Below are positions 46,756-56,289 of a stretch of 64,000 nucleotides of DNA, in pieces (position 1 is the first letter of the stretch; each line of letters begins with the position of its first letter). The position numbers were made by a program, and so were the translations under genes. Source of the stretch: Cobetia sp. cqz5-12. GTDB taxonomy: Bacteria; Pseudomonadota; Gammaproteobacteria; Pseudomonadales; Halomonadaceae. The notes under the pieces are model-generated. The model did not search any database, was not told the origin of the DNA, and worked only from the letters and a program-made list of their open reading frames with translations. The stretch is from contig NZ_CP044522.1 of assembly GCF_016495405.1 (NCBI RefSeq), forward strand, positions 2,170,001 to 2,234,000. Reading direction: 5' to 3'.

Positions 46756-48024
46756 CTAGACACGTTGCGAACGCCCGGCCAGCTGTACCTGATGGAGCAG
46801 ATGCCCGCTGATGCGACTCAACGGCAATACGCTTTCTGCGGCCCCGAGCTCGACGGCTTCCCGCGGCATGCCGTAGACCACGCAGCTTTGCTCGTCCTGG
46901 GCGATGGTGTGGGCGCCGGCTTCGCGCATCTGCAACAACCCCCGCGCGCCATCGCGGCCCATGCCGGTCAGGATCACGCCCACGGCGTTGCGACCGGCCA
47001 CCCGCGCCACGGAATCGAACAGCACATCCACCGATGGGCGGTGACGATTGACCGGCGGACGCTGATCGAGGGTGACCACATAGTTGGCCCCGCTGCGCGA
47101 CAGCGTCAGGTGGGCGTCGCCAGGCGCGATATAGGCATGCCCCGGCAGGATGCGCTCACCGTGCGCAGCTTCCTTGACGGCGATACGACACAGTCCATTG
47201 AGGCGCTCGGCGAACGAGCGCGTGAAGCCCGGCGGCATGTGCTGAGTCACCAGAATGGCCGGCGCATCCGCCGGCAACGACTGCAACACCGCGCGTATCG
47301 CCTCGGTCCCGCCGGTCGAGGCCCCCACCGCGATCAACTTCTCGCTCGACAGCAATGGCCGGCGGCTGGCAGCAGCGGTCGCAGGCGGACTGACCGTGTC
47401 CTGACCGACCGTGTCGTGACTGACCGAAGCGGCGACTGATCTGTCTGCCAGACTGGATGAATACGGATTGAACTGAGCCGAATTGGACTGAGACAGGCTG
47501 GACTGAGCCGGATTGGACAGGGCCTGACTGGACTGGACCGAAGTGGACAGGGCCGAATTGGACAGAACCGAGCAGGCCTGTGCACCACCAGCCGATGGCG
47601 ACGTCACGGCGCGCCGCGCAGGCCGGATACGGGCCCGCGCGGCGGCGCGAATCTTGTCGGCAATCGTCTCGGCATACTCAAGCATGCCGCCACGTATGCC
47701 CAGGCGCGGCTTGGAGACGAAATCCACCGCGCCCAACTCCAGCGCACGCAACGTGATTTCTCCGCCGCGCTCGGTCAGCGAAGACACCATCACCACCGGC
47801 ATCGGCCGCAGACGCATCAGGCGCTCGAGGAAATCCAGCCCATCCATGCGCGGCATTTCCACATCCAGCGTCAGCACATCCGGATCGTGACGCTTGATCA
47901 GGTCTCGCGCGACCAGCGGGTCCGGCGCGGTGGCCACGACCTGCATGTCAGGCTGGGCATTGATGATCTCGACCATCAACTCACGAATCAGAGCGGAGTC
48001 ATCGACACACAGCACACGGATCAT
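46756..48024 (-). CDS. cheB: Chemotaxis methylesterase CheB with a repeat-built linker
   Basis: A receiver-methylesterase of 422 residues that removes methyl groups from MCPs. The receiver has D8, D9 and phosphoacceptor D54 ([12 protein letters not shown]). The esterase triad is S236 (GASTGG), H262 (TQHMPPGFT) and D358 (TGMGRDGA). E. coli CheB is 349 residues. The difference is the linker (about residues 140-225), made of Ser/Gln/Asn/Ala pentapeptide repeats encoded by 15-bp tandem units. The start MIRVLCVDD at 48024 fits the family; a 56-residue upstream extension is not used. Confidence 0.96.
   Translation of the reverse strand: MIRVLCVDDSALIRELMVEIINAQPDMQVVATAPDPLVARDLIKRHDPDVLTLDVEMPRMDGLDFLERLMRLRPMPVVMVSSLTERGGEITLRALELGAVDFVSKPRLGIRGGMLEYAETIADKIRAAARARIRPARRAVTSPSAGGAQACSVLSNSALSTSVQSSQALSNPAQSSLSQSNSAQFNPYSSSLADRSVAASVSHDTVGQDTVSPPATAAASRRPLLSSEKLIAVGASTGGTEAIRAVLQSLPADAPAILVTQHMPPGFTRSFAERLNGLCRIAVKEAAHGERILPGHAYIAPGDAHLTLSRSGANYVVTLDQRPPVNRHRPSVDVLFDSVARVAGRNAVGVILTGMGRDGARGLLQMREAGAHTIAQDEQSCVVYGMPREAVELGAAESVLPLSRISGHLLHQVQLAGRSQRV
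47388..47432. repeat. Three tandem 15-bp units in the CheB linker, array 1
   Basis: GACTGACCGTGTCCT, GACCGACCGTGTCGT and a third unit at 47418 that keeps GACTGACCG. In CheB they give [10 protein letters not shown]. Confidence 0.82.
47466..47570. repeat. Seven tandem 15-bp units in the CheB linker, array 2
   Basis: Seven consecutive 15-bp units of the type RATTGGACWGRGCCG start at 47466, 47481, 47496, 47511, 47526, 47541 and 47556, with no indels. In the cheB frame they encode Ser/Gln/Asn/Leu pentapeptides ([20 protein letters not shown] and so on). Confidence 0.93.
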
Positions 48025-48205
48025 GCGCCCCGCCCCGCCCCGCCCCGGGGCATGCCTGCGCCAGCAGCTGCACTTGAGTTCGAATCTGGCCTTGAACCTG
48101 CATGTGATCTTGAGACCGAGCATGACGATGAAGCGGGGGTAGGCATCCAGACACTCCTGGAGAGTGGGTAAGGGTAAGGGAATCAACACCAACCATCACG
48201 ACGCA

Positions 48206-49126
48206 TCACGCGCCCTCCGTCCGGCGGCGAGACAGGGTATAGACCGTCTGGCCGCGCAGCGTGAAGGCATCATTGAGCCATGAGAAATTCTCGGAATGAC
48301 CGGCAAACAGCAGTCCATCGGGCTTGAGCATCAGTGCGAAGCGGTCCAGCAGGCGTGACTGGGTCTGCTTGTCGAAATAGATCATCACGTTGCGACAGAA
48401 GATCACGTCAAAGCCGCTACCGAGGTCCCAGTGGCTATCCAGCAGATTCAGGTGGCGAAAGCGCACCAGCTGCTTGATCTCCGGGCGCACCCTCACCAGT
48501 CCCTGGCGACTGCCGCTGCCACGCAGCATGAAGCGCTTGCAGCGCTGCTCACCCAGTTTGGCGATGCGCTCAAAGGGATAGATGCCGAGTTCGGCTTCCC
48601 GCAGCGCGTCCGTGTCGATGTCGGTGGCGATCAGCTCGACCTGATTGGCCGCGGCCCCAAGCACCTCGCGCAGCACCATCGCGATGGAATAGGGCTCTTC
48701 CCCGGTCGAGGCGGCTGCACACCAGATACGCAGCGGCGCTCGCTGCCCCGACGCCTGGCGCTGAAGGCGCTCGCGCAGGAAGTTCTCGAGCATCACGAAG
48801 TGATGAGGCTCGCGAAAGAACGCGGTCAGATTGGTGGTCAGCGCATTGATGAAGGCAGGCCACTCGTCGTGATCACTGCGGCTCAGGCTGGCCTCCAGCA
48901 TGGTCAGATAGTCATGGAAACGCGTCAGACCATGCACTCTTAGCCGGCGTGACAGACGGCTGTAGACCATCTCACGCTTGTGACGCGCCAGCACGATACC
49001 CGCGCGCTGATAGATGAGTCGCGCGATGCGCTCGAAGTCGTCATCGGTCATCACCAGGTCCCGCCCGAGGGAATGGGAGGCCGGTGACGGGGCGGCCCAG
49101 GCGGGTGGCGGCGTGAGCCCTGTCAC
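48206..49126 (-). CDS. cheR: Chemotaxis methyltransferase CheR
   Basis: A 306-residue SAM-dependent methyltransferase that methylates MCP glutamates. The SAM-binding motif is [34 protein letters not shown] and [14 protein letters not shown] are also characteristic. It starts with a GTG that overlaps the MCP stop by 4 bp; an internal Met at [10 protein letters not shown] would drop about 25 variable residues. Confidence 0.96.
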   Translation of the reverse strand: MTGLTPPPAWAAPSPASHSLGRDLVMTDDDFERIARLIYQRAGIVLARHKREMVYSRLSRRLRVHGLTRFHDYLTMLEASLSRSDHDEWPAFINALTTNLTAFFREPHHFVMLENFLRERLQRQASGQRAPLRIWCAAASTGEEPYSIAMVLREVLGAAANQVELIATDIDTDALREAELGIYPFERIAKLGEQRCKRFMLRGSGSRQGLVRVRPEIKQLVRFRHLNLLDSHWDLGSGFDVIFCRNVMIYFDKQTQSRLLDRFALMLKPDGLLFAGHSENFSWLNDAFTLRGQTVYTLSRRRTEGA

Positions 49127-50919
49127 CGTCGCGGACCCTGGGTACCGCCAGGCACATGCGCTCGGGTCGCGGCCTTCGCGGGCTCAGAAGAAGACTGCTC
49201 GGCTGCTGCGTCCCCCGGCAGGCGCGCGGGAATCTGCTCCGGACCTTCGCCGCCAAAGCGGAAGACATTGACCGCGTGCGACAGTCCCGCGACCGAACGC
49301 TCGAGATCCTGCGCCAGATGGGCGCTGCTCATCACACGCTGGGCGTTCTGCTGGGTGGCCTGCTCCATCTCGTTGATGGCGGTGTTGATCTGCTCGATAC
49401 CGCCGCTCTGCTCACGCGAGGCCGAGGAGATCTCGGCAATCAGATCATTGACCCGCGAGATGCCGGTCACGATCGCCTCCATGGTGCCGCGCGCCGCCTC
49501 GACCTGATCCCCGCCGTCGCTGATTTCCCGCTGGGTGGTGTCGATCAGGGTCTTGATCTCGCGCGCCGCCTCGGCACTGCGAGAGGCCAGATTGCGCACC
49601 TCACCGGCCACCACGGCAAAGCCGCGACCATGTTCACCGGCGCGCGCGGCCTCCACCGAGGCATTGAGGGCCAGCAGGTTGGTCTGGAAGGCGATGGAGT
49701 CGATCACCTTGATGATGTCGGCCATCTTTTCAGAGGTGGCGGTAATCCCCTGCATGCGCACCACCACCGCCTGCATCGCCTCACCACCTTCGTTGGAGGA
49801 GCGCGTGGCCTGATCAGCCAGTTGCGAGACCTGGATGGCATTGTCGGCATTCTGGCGCACGGTGCCGGTCATCTGCTCCATGCTGGCCGCTGTTTCCTCA
49901 AGCGATGCCGCCTGCTGCTCGACCCGCGCCGAGAATTCCTGATTGCCGTGTGCCATGTCGCCAGCGGCAGGCCTGACCACATTGATCCCCGCATTGACCT
50001 CGCTGACGATGCCGACCAGCGACTTGCGCATGCTGTCCAGCGCTCGTACCAGACGTGCCATCTCATCATTGCCCGCCAGCGTCATCGACTGGGAAAGATT
50101 GCCCGCGGCGATCTGGCGCGCGAAATCCAGGGTGCTGCGCAGCGGACGAACCAGACTGCGGTAGGTGCGCAGCGCCAACCACAGCGATACCACGCCCACG
50201 CCAGCGAAGGCGGCCCACAGCCCCCACTGCAGGCGCGCGTGGCTCGCCTCAAGCACTTGCTGGCGCTGCTCAAGCGTCGCCAGTTGCGACGCGGGTAGCT
50301 CGGCGGCAAGCTGGGTCAGCACGGTACGCGCATGCGCCTGGCTATCGGCCAGCACCTGCAGCAGCTCCCCCCCCACGAAGGCTCCGACCACCAGCGGCAG
50401 TGCGGCCAGCAGCGCGATGCGCGGCGCCATGCGCCACTGGGTGAGGCGCTTGAAGGCCCCGGCAAGGCCGGCAGGCACGATGCGGCCCTTGCTCAAGCGA
50501 TAGTCCCGCTTGCCCTGCTTGAGGCCCGCGTAGACCTGCTCGGCCTGGGCGATCTGCTCGCGACTGGCCTTGACGCGCACCGAGGCAAACCCCATCACCT
50601 CGCCCTGCTCGATCAGCGGCGTCACACAGGCGTCGACCCAGTAATAGTCACCGTTCTCGCGTCGGTTCTTGACCAGTCCCTGCCAGCTTTCGCCTTGCTT
50701 GAGCGTCGACCACAGATTCTCGAAGGCGGCCTCTGGCATGTCGGGATGGCGCACCAGGTTGTGCGGCGCACCGATCAAGGCATCACGCGAAAAGCCACTG
50801 ACCTCGATGAACACAGAGTTGGCGTAGGTGATGCGTCCCTTGAGATCGGTACGCGAGATCAGGTAATCATGCTCACCAATGGGGTATTCCCGTGCCGTCA
50901 CCGGCTGATTGTTTCGCAT
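49123..50919 (-). CDS. aer: PAS-domain methyl-accepting chemotaxis protein, Aer-like
   Basis: A 598-residue energy/redox-type chemoreceptor. The N-terminal PAS domain (about residues 10-115) has the Aer-like [34 protein letters not shown] and [13 protein letters not shown]. Two membrane helices (about 168-190 and 233-253) enclose about 40 periplasmic residues, unlike the single hairpin anchor of E. coli Aer. A HAMP domain and the signalling domain follow, with the tip [21 protein letters not shown]. The C-terminus lacks an NWETF-type tether. It is the first gene before cheR-cheB, in the place of tar/tap in E. coli. A flavin cofactor is an inference from PAS similarity. Confidence 0.9.
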   Translation of the reverse strand: MRNNQPVTAREYPIGEHDYLISRTDLKGRITYANSVFIEVSGFSRDALIGAPHNLVRHPDMPEAAFENLWSTLKQGESWQGLVKNRRENGDYYWVDACVTPLIEQGEVMGFASVRVKASREQIAQAEQVYAGLKQGKRDYRLSKGRIVPAGLAGAFKRLTQWRMAPRIALLAALPLVVGAFVGGELLQVLADSQAHARTVLTQLAAELPASQLATLEQRQQVLEASHARLQWGLWAAFAGVGVVSLWLALRTYRSLVRPLRSTLDFARQIAAGNLSQSMTLAGNDEMARLVRALDSMRKSLVGIVSEVNAGINVVRPAAGDMAHGNQEFSARVEQQAASLEETAASMEQMTGTVRQNADNAIQVSQLADQATRSSNEGGEAMQAVVVRMQGITATSEKMADIIKVIDSIAFQTNLLALNASVEAARAGEHGRGFAVVAGEVRNLASRSAEAAREIKTLIDTTQREISDGGDQVEAARGTMEAIVTGISRVNDLIAEISSASREQSGGIEQINTAINEMEQATQQNAQRVMSSAHLAQDLERSVAGLSHAVNVFRFGGEGPEQIPARLPGDAAAEQSSSEPAKAATRAHVPGGTQGPRR

Positions 50920-51038
50920 TGCCTTTGCTTAGCCTCGTACTCGTCACAGCGTGATCATCATTGACCCGGCGAGACCACTGACCGACAGCATGACCGTCAT
51001 TGCCCGGCACAGCCGCCCACGACCTTGTGGTGCACACC

Positions 51039-51065
51039 TTATCGGCCGCTGTCGGCAGTTCTTGA
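51039..51065 (-). promoter_or_regulatory. Sigma-28 promoter of the MCP-cheRB unit
   Basis: Reading leftward: TCAAGAAC, an 11-bp spacer, GCCGATAA (perfect -10). It is about 120 bp before the MCP start and just beyond the cheW terminator. Confidence 0.82.
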
Positions 51066-51074
51066 ATGCAAGAA

Positions 51075-51100
51075 CGCCGCTGACCAGCAGGCCAGCGGCG
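51075..51100 (-). terminator. Terminator after cheW
   Basis: CGCCGCTG pairs with CAGCGGCG around a 10-base loop, with TTCTT following leftward. It ends 10 bp before the -35 box of the next promoter, so motAB-cheAW and MCP-cheRB are separate units. Confidence 0.7.
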
Positions 51101-51200
51101 CTCGAGACGATAGGGGCGAAAAAGCTTGCGAGATCAGGCGAGCGCACGCCGCAGCCAACTTGTCGCGCATTGCGCCTGACTCATGCCGTGAGACAGCAGG

Positions 51201-51734
51201 TCATGCCGGCTGTGCCGCGGGCTCCATCAGCGCCATTTCATCACTGGTCATCATGTGCTCGATATCCATGATCAGCAGCATGTGATCATTGACGGTCGCC
51301 AGCCCCGCCAGGAAGTCACTGTTCATGCGTGCACCGAATTCCGGCGGCGGCAGCACCTGATCGGCCGCAAGACTGATGACATCGGAGACGCCATCGACGA
51401 CGATGCCGACCACACGCTCACCGATATTGATCACGATCACCACCGTCTGCTGCGTGTATTCGGCCTGGCCCAGTTGAAACTTCAGCCGCAGATCGACGAT
51501 CGGCACGATGACGCCACGCAGGTTGGTCACGCCCTTGATGAAGGCCGGCGCATTGGCGATACGCGTGACGTTCTCGTAACCACGGATCTCCTGCACCTTG
51601 AGGATATCCACGGCGTAGTGCTCCTCGCCGAGGCTGAACACCAGGTATTCGCCGCCGTCATTGACCTTGGAGGCGTGGTCCTGCGCCAGGCCGACATTGG
51701 ACGTCTGCGCCGTGGCAACTTGCGTGTGAGACAT
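51201..51734 (-). CDS. cheW: Chemotaxis coupling protein CheW
   Basis: A 177-residue coupling protein linking CheA to receptors. CheW signatures include [43 protein letters not shown], and the C-terminal [10 protein letters not shown]. Two ATG codons lie 6 bp apart. The second (51734) has AGGAG at six-base spacing, while the first is too close to it. Confidence 0.96.
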   Translation of the reverse strand: MSHTQVATAQTSNVGLAQDHASKVNDGGEYLVFSLGEEHYAVDILKVQEIRGYENVTRIANAPAFIKGVTNLRGVIVPIVDLRLKFQLGQAEYTQQTVVIVINIGERVVGIVVDGVSDVISLAADQVLPPPEFGARMNSDFLAGLATVNDHMLLIMDIEHMMTSDEMALMEPAAQPA

Positions 51735-51815
51735 GCTCATCTCCTGTCTGTGATGGGGTGGAGCTTCGCGCCAAGGCGCAAGGGGCGAGGATGCGACCGT
51801 TGAACGGCCATCGCC

Positions 51816-54137
51816 TCAGCTGACAACGGCGCCCTCGGGCATGATGGCACCCTGGGGCATGGCGGACTCAGCGACGACCTCTGGCTGCCTCTGCTTCACT
51901 GGCATCTGATTGGCGAGACGATGCAGGTCCGAGACATCCAGAATCAGCGACACCCGACCATCGCCCAGAATCGTCGCCGAAGAGACACCCGGCACCTTGC
52001 GATAATTCCTTTCCAGATTCTTGACCACCACCTGCTGCTGACCGATCAGCTCATCCACCAGCAGGGCGTAGTGGCGCCCCTTGCCCTGCACTACCACCAC
52101 GATTCCCTGCTCGGGCTGCGTCTTCGCGCCAGGCACCGCGAACACCTCATGCAAGGCAACCAGGCTCAGGTATTCGTCTCGCACCTTCAGCAGACGATCA
52201 TTGCCGACCATGCTGAACAGCATGTCGGCCTGCGGCTGCAACGACTCCACCACCACCGACAGCGGCAGGATGTAGATTTCCTCGCCGACGCGAATGGCCA
52301 TGCCCTCGAGGATCGCCAGCGTCAGCGGCAGCACGATACGCGTGGTGGTGCCCTGCCCGGTCACGGAGGCAAGCTCCACATGCCCGCCCAGCGCCTGGAT
52401 GTTGCGCTTGACCACATCCATGCCGACTCCACGTCCCGAGACGTCACTGACCTGCTCGGCCGTCGAGAAGCCGGGGGCGAAGATCAGCTGCCAGACCTCG
52501 TCGTCGCTCATGCCATCGCTGACCGCCAGGCCGTTGCTGCGCGCCTTGGCAAGAATGCGCGCGCGATCGAGACCGGCGCCGTCATCCATCACCTCGATGA
52601 CGATATTGCCGCCCTGATGACGGGCAGACAGTGTCAGGGTGCCGTGGGCGCTCTTGCCGCTGGCCACACGCTCGCTGGGCGATTCGATGCCATGATCGAG
52701 GCTGTTGCGCACCAGATGGGTCAGCGGATCGATGATGCGCTCGATCAGGCTCTTGTCCAGCTCGGTGTCATGCCCCTGACTGACCAGCTCGACGTGCTTG
52801 CCCAGCCGCGAGGCAAGGTCGCGAATCAGGCGCGGAAACCGCGAGAACACGTAGTCCATCGGCATCATGCGCACCGACATCACCGCCTCCTGCAGATCGC
52901 GTGCATTGCGCTGCAGCTGACTGATGCCACTGACCAGCGCCGCCTGATCCGGCGGCGTGGTCGCCGATGCCGTCTGCTCCAGCATCGACTGGGTGATGAT
53001 CAGCTCGCCGACCAGGTTGATGATGGTATCGACCTTGTCGACGCCGACACGGATAGAGCCCTGCTCGGCAGGCGCATCAGTGGCGCGCCGCCCCGGCTGG
53101 CTGCGTCGCTCGCCACTCGCCGGGGCAGCGGGGGACGACTCTTCCATGCCAGCGGAGGTCGATTCTGCCGCGCCAGTGGAAGAGACATCTGCCGAAGAGC
53201 CTGCATCGACTGTCGCTTCAGCGGGCGCTGGCTGCATGCCAGCAAGTTCGTTTGCTGCGTCGTCAGCCATGCCGTCGGCGACGTCCTCGACCTGCTTTTC
53301 AGTCAGCTCTTCAGCCAGTGCTTCAACCTGTCCACCCACTACGCCATCAACTACGTCATCAACTACCTCATCAACCTCCGCTGGTGGAGCAGGTGTCGCG
53401 GGCTCGATCAGAATCTGCTCCGGCTCGATGACGAAGCACAGCACCGCCTCGATATCCTCAGCGCTGACCGTGGTACTCACGATGACGCGACATACCTGCT
53501 CGTCACCGCTGCTGGAGATGACCTCCCCGAGGTTGGCCAGCTCTTCGATCAGCAGTTCACGCTCGCGATCGGCGACGAACATCAGAGTGACCGAGAGCAG
53601 CGGCAGGCTGGCGTCGGCGCGGGGCTGTGGCTCGAGCGCAGACGGCGGGGCCATATCGCTGTCGACTAGCGCAGATTCTTCGCCTGACGGCCCTGGAGCG
53701 TCCGAGCCATCAATGTCAGATGGCACTGATGCGCTCGGGTCATCCATCACCGACGACTCCTCTCCCAGCTGCTTGAGCACCGCGACGATATGCGCGTAGG
53801 CCTCGGGGTCGGGGGACTGGGCATTGCGATAGGCCGCCAACTGGTCGTCGAGCATGTCCTTTGTCTCCAGAAAGCGATCGATATGCTGAATGCTCAACCG
53901 CAACTCGCCACGGCGGGCACGATCCAGCAGGTTCTCGAGGTGGTGTGTGGTGTCCTGCAAGACCGTGAAGCCGAAGGTCGCGGCACCGCCCTTGATGGAA
54001 TGGGCCGCGCGAAAGATGGCATTGAGCCGCTCGGCATCCGGCGCCTCGACATCCAGCGCCAGCAGCAGGCGCTCCATCTCGGCCAGCAGCTCCTGCGCCT
54101 CCTCGAAGAAGGTGTCATAAAACTCACTGATATCCAT
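51816..54137 (-). CDS. cheA: Chemotaxis histidine kinase CheA
   Basis: A 773-residue kinase (E. coli 654). The P1 phosphotransfer domain has H46 in FRAAHSIKGGA. The P2 CheY/CheB-binding domain (about residues 175-250) is recognised by AVLCFVIEPEQI. A long acidic and Ser/Ala-rich linker with DEVV-DDVV-DGVV repeats follows. Then come P3 (VDTIINLVGELIITQSML), P4 ATPase (HLVRNSLDHGIE, MDDGAGLD, GRGVGMDVVK) and P5 CheW-like domains. The extra length is almost all in the P2-P3 linker and P1-P2 linker. It sits between motB and cheW as in E. coli. Confidence 0.97.
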   Translation of the reverse strand: MDISEFYDTFFEEAQELLAEMERLLLALDVEAPDAERLNAIFRAAHSIKGGAATFGFTVLQDTTHHLENLLDRARRGELRLSIQHIDRFLETKDMLDDQLAAYRNAQSPDPEAYAHIVAVLKQLGEESSVMDDPSASVPSDIDGSDAPGPSGEESALVDSDMAPPSALEPQPRADASLPLLSVTLMFVADRERELLIEELANLGEVISSSGDEQVCRVIVSTTVSAEDIEAVLCFVIEPEQILIEPATPAPPAEVDEVVDDVVDGVVGGQVEALAEELTEKQVEDVADGMADDAANELAGMQPAPAEATVDAGSSADVSSTGAAESTSAGMEESSPAAPASGERRSQPGRRATDAPAEQGSIRVGVDKVDTIINLVGELIITQSMLEQTASATTPPDQAALVSGISQLQRNARDLQEAVMSVRMMPMDYVFSRFPRLIRDLASRLGKHVELVSQGHDTELDKSLIERIIDPLTHLVRNSLDHGIESPSERVASGKSAHGTLTLSARHQGGNIVIEVMDDGAGLDRARILAKARSNGLAVSDGMSDDEVWQLIFAPGFSTAEQVSDVSGRGVGMDVVKRNIQALGGHVELASVTGQGTTTRIVLPLTLAILEGMAIRVGEEIYILPLSVVVESLQPQADMLFSMVGNDRLLKVRDEYLSLVALHEVFAVPGAKTQPEQGIVVVVQGKGRHYALLVDELIGQQQVVVKNLERNYRKVPGVSSATILGDGRVSLILDVSDLHRLANQMPVKQRQPEVVAESAMPQGAIMPEGAVVS
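53338..53373. repeat. Three tandem 12-bp units in the CheA linker
   Basis: ACTACGCCATCA, ACTACGTCATCA and ACTACCTCATCA in succession. In the cheA frame they encode Asp/Glu-x-Val-Val tetrapeptides between P2 and P3. Confidence 0.85.
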
Positions 54138-54219
54138 GCATGTTCTCGCTGGCTGTCATTGCGCTATCACACGGCAAGTGGCGCCGCTTCAGTTCTCACG
54201 CGAGGCGCCTTGAGCGCAC

Positions 54220-55194
54220 TTAGCTGTCCAGCCCGGAGGCGACGGGGCTGTCGGTGACGGGACTGCCAGCGACGGGATTCGTCACACGCACCGGGCTTGC
54301 CAGCTGCTCGAGACGCTCGCGCAGGCTGTCAATATCCTCGGCGGGCTGGGGATTGACGCCATTGCTGTCAGTGATATCGCGATAGGCCGACTGGCTGAGC
54401 ACCATCAGGCTGATGCGACGATTGATGGCGGCCTCGGGGTTCTGGCTGTCGAGGCTGATGCGCGAGCCCATCCCGACCACACGCACGATGCGCTCATAGG
54501 GCAGCCCACTGTTGCCCAGCACGCGGCGCGCAGCATTGGCGCGATCGGTGGAGAGCTCCCAGTTGCCATAGCCGCCTTCGCCGACGAAGGGACGATTGTC
54601 GGTATGCCCGGTGATGCTCAGATGATTGGGCAGCCGCTTGAGAATCGGCGCCAGCAAGCCAAGCAGCTGCGAGAGCTGTGGCGAGGGTTGCTTGCTGCCC
54701 AGCGCGAACATCGGGTGCTGATCGCTATCGGTGATCTGGATACGCAAGCCTTCGGAGGTCAGCTCGATCTGCAGTTGCTCGCGCAGCTCGGCCAGGTCCG
54801 CATCATCGGCCATGCGCTGCGTCATGGTGGTATCGATCTCGTCGCGAATGGCGGCCATGCGGGAATCATCGGCCAGCGCCTGGCGCTGCAGGCGTTGCAG
54901 ATCAGCGCCCTTCTCGCCCTGGGTCTGCTCGGCCATGAAGCCGCCGCCGGGAATGGCACTGCTGGAGGCCGAATTGCGATCGCCCCCCAGCAGCGAGACT
55001 TCCAGCGGCGCACCGAAGTAATCGGAGATTTCCCGCAGGTCCTCATCCGAGGCATTCGAGATCACCCACATCACCAGGAAGAAAGCCATCATCGCGGTCA
55101 TGAAGTCGGCGTAGGCGATCTTCCAGCCACCGCCATGATGGCCTTTGACGATGCGCGGCCGCTTGATGACGATGGGTCTGCGCTCTTCACTCAT
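54220..55194 (-). CDS. motB: Flagellar stator protein MotB
   Basis: A 324-residue stator subunit. The proton-carrying aspartate is D30 in YADFMTAMMAFFLVMW, the only membrane helix. The OmpA-like peptidoglycan-binding domain (about residues 150-270) has ITGHTDNRPF and LSTDRANAARRVL. The use of Asp in this motif and E. coli-type MotA suggest H+ coupling, although a halophile could use Na+. The C-terminal tail ends in PVAGS-PVTDS-PVASG pentapeptides from a 15-bp tandem array. Confidence 0.96.
   Translation of the reverse strand: MSEERRPIVIKRPRIVKGHHGGGWKIAYADFMTAMMAFFLVMWVISNASDEDLREISDYFGAPLEVSLLGGDRNSASSSAIPGGGFMAEQTQGEKGADLQRLQRQALADDSRMAAIRDEIDTTMTQRMADDADLAELREQLQIELTSEGLRIQITDSDQHPMFALGSKQPSPQLSQLLGLLAPILKRLPNHLSITGHTDNRPFVGEGGYGNWELSTDRANAARRVLGNSGLPYERIVRVVGMGSRISLDSQNPEAAINRRISLMVLSQSAYRDITDSNGVNPQPAEDIDSLRERLEQLASPVRVTNPVAGSPVTDSPVASGLDS
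54239..54283. repeat. Three tandem 15-bp units at the motB 3' end
   Basis: GCGACGGGGCTGTCG, GTGACGGGACTGCCA and GCGACGGGATTCGTC. They encode the last pentapeptides of MotB, just before the stop codon. Confidence 0.85.
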
Positions 55195-55244
55195 CGAGAC
55201 CTCCGGCCTTCACCCCAGAGACACCCACGGGCTCTACCACCAAC

Positions 55245-55319
55245 GCCAGCGACAACTGCGTCGCTGACATGCGGGTGACAGACACGCTTGCGACTGACGC
55301 ACTTGCGAGTGACAGCATC
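55245..55319. repeat. Three to five 15-bp units between motA and motB
   Basis: GTGACAGACACGCTT (55275), GCGACTGACGCACTT (55290) and GCGAGTGACAGCATC (55305) are clear. Two weaker units precede them at 55245 and 55260. They fill most of the 131-bp gap between the two genes, which in other bacteria usually abut. Confidence 0.75.
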
Positions 55320-55325
55320 GCCATA

Positions 55326-56195
55326 TCAGCCCGCACCCTTGTTCTTGATCTCGCGCACATGCTCTTCCAGCTCGTTGAAGCTGGGGCGCTCGGCGGTGAA
55401 CAGCGCCTTGCGGCCGAATTCCACCGCGACCTGCGGGGCGTAACCATTGAGCGAGGCCATCAGGATGACGCGGATGCACTGCATCATCTTCACGGCTTCA
55501 TGCACCTCGTGCTGGATCTTGTTGGCGACCGGCGTGACGAAGCCATAGGCCAGCAGGATGCCGAGGAAGGTGCCGACCATGGCATTGGCGATCAACACGC
55601 CAAGCTGAGCGGCGCCCTGGTCCGCCGAGGCCAGCGCATGCACCACCCCCATCACGGCGGCAACGATCCCGAAGGCCGGCAGACCATCGGCCACTGCCGA
55701 GAGGGAATGCACCGGAATCTCGGTCTCGTGCTTGAAGGTCTCGATCTCGTGCTCCATCAGTGATTCGAGCTCGAAGGGGTCCATGTTGCCGCTGACCATC
55801 AGGCGCAGGTAGTCGGTGATGAAGTTCATCAGAATGGGGTCGGAGAGCAGGCGAGGATACTCGACGAACAAGGCGCTTTCCTGCGGGTTGTCGATGTCCT
55901 GCTCGATCGCCAGCATGCCTTGCTGACGGGCACGCGACAGCAGCAGATACAGCAGCCCGATGACTTCCATGTACAGAGACTTGTTGTAGCCACGCGTACG
56001 CTTCAACTTCGAGAATGCCTTGCCGGTAGCCTTGATGGCCTTGCCGTTGTTGCCCGCCAGAAAGGCGCCGACGGCAGAGCCACAGATGATGAGCAATTCC
56101 GCGGGCTGCAGCAGCACCGCCAGGTGCCCGCCCACCATCAGATACCCGCCCAGGGTGGACCCGATGACCACTAGATAGCCTATGAACAACAACAC
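55326..56195 (-). CDS. motA: Flagellar stator protein MotA
   Basis: A 289-residue stator subunit with four helices, very close in layout to E. coli MotA (295). It has FIGYLVVIGSTLGGYLMVGG, the invariant LPAFGIVAAVMGVVHAL with the channel proline, GTFLGILLAYGFVTP, and the end RPSFNELEEHVREIK. It starts with GTG at 56195, with AAGGGGG at good spacing. A sigma-28 promoter lies 42 bp upstream. Confidence 0.97.
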   Translation of the reverse strand: MLLFIGYLVVIGSTLGGYLMVGGHLAVLLQPAELLIICGSAVGAFLAGNNGKAIKATGKAFSKLKRTRGYNKSLYMEVIGLLYLLLSRARQQGMLAIEQDIDNPQESALFVEYPRLLSDPILMNFITDYLRLMVSGNMDPFELESLMEHEIETFKHETEIPVHSLSAVADGLPAFGIVAAVMGVVHALASADQGAAQLGVLIANAMVGTFLGILLAYGFVTPVANKIQHEVHEAVKMMQCIRVILMASLNGYAPQVAVEFGRKALFTAERPSFNELEEHVREIKNKGAG

Positions 56196-56236
56196 AATAA
56201 CCCCCTTGGCATTCGGTCAACGTCGCATGAATCTGA

Positions 56237-56263
56237 CTATCGGCGTCGCTGAGCACGTCTTTA
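56237..56263 (-). promoter_or_regulatory. Sigma-28 promoter of motAB-cheAW
   Basis: Reading leftward: TAAAGACG, an 11-bp spacer, GCCGATAG. It matches the consensus at TAAAG and at 7 of 8 bases of the -10 box. Confidence 0.86.
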
Positions 56264-56289
56264 GGGTCACGGCGGAATATTCGTTGGGG

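Noticed and set aside
47466-47570. A CRISPR-like array in cheB
   Set aside because: Units are contiguous 15-mers without spacers and lie in frame within a coding linker.
49156-50298. A 380-codon forward open frame antisense to the MCP gene
   Set aside because: It is the complement of the MCP signalling domain. The translation has no membrane or catalytic pattern.
51921-53669. A 582-codon forward open frame antisense to cheA
   Set aside because: It mirrors cheA codon bias. The sequence is low-complexity His/Gln/Arg and resembles no family.
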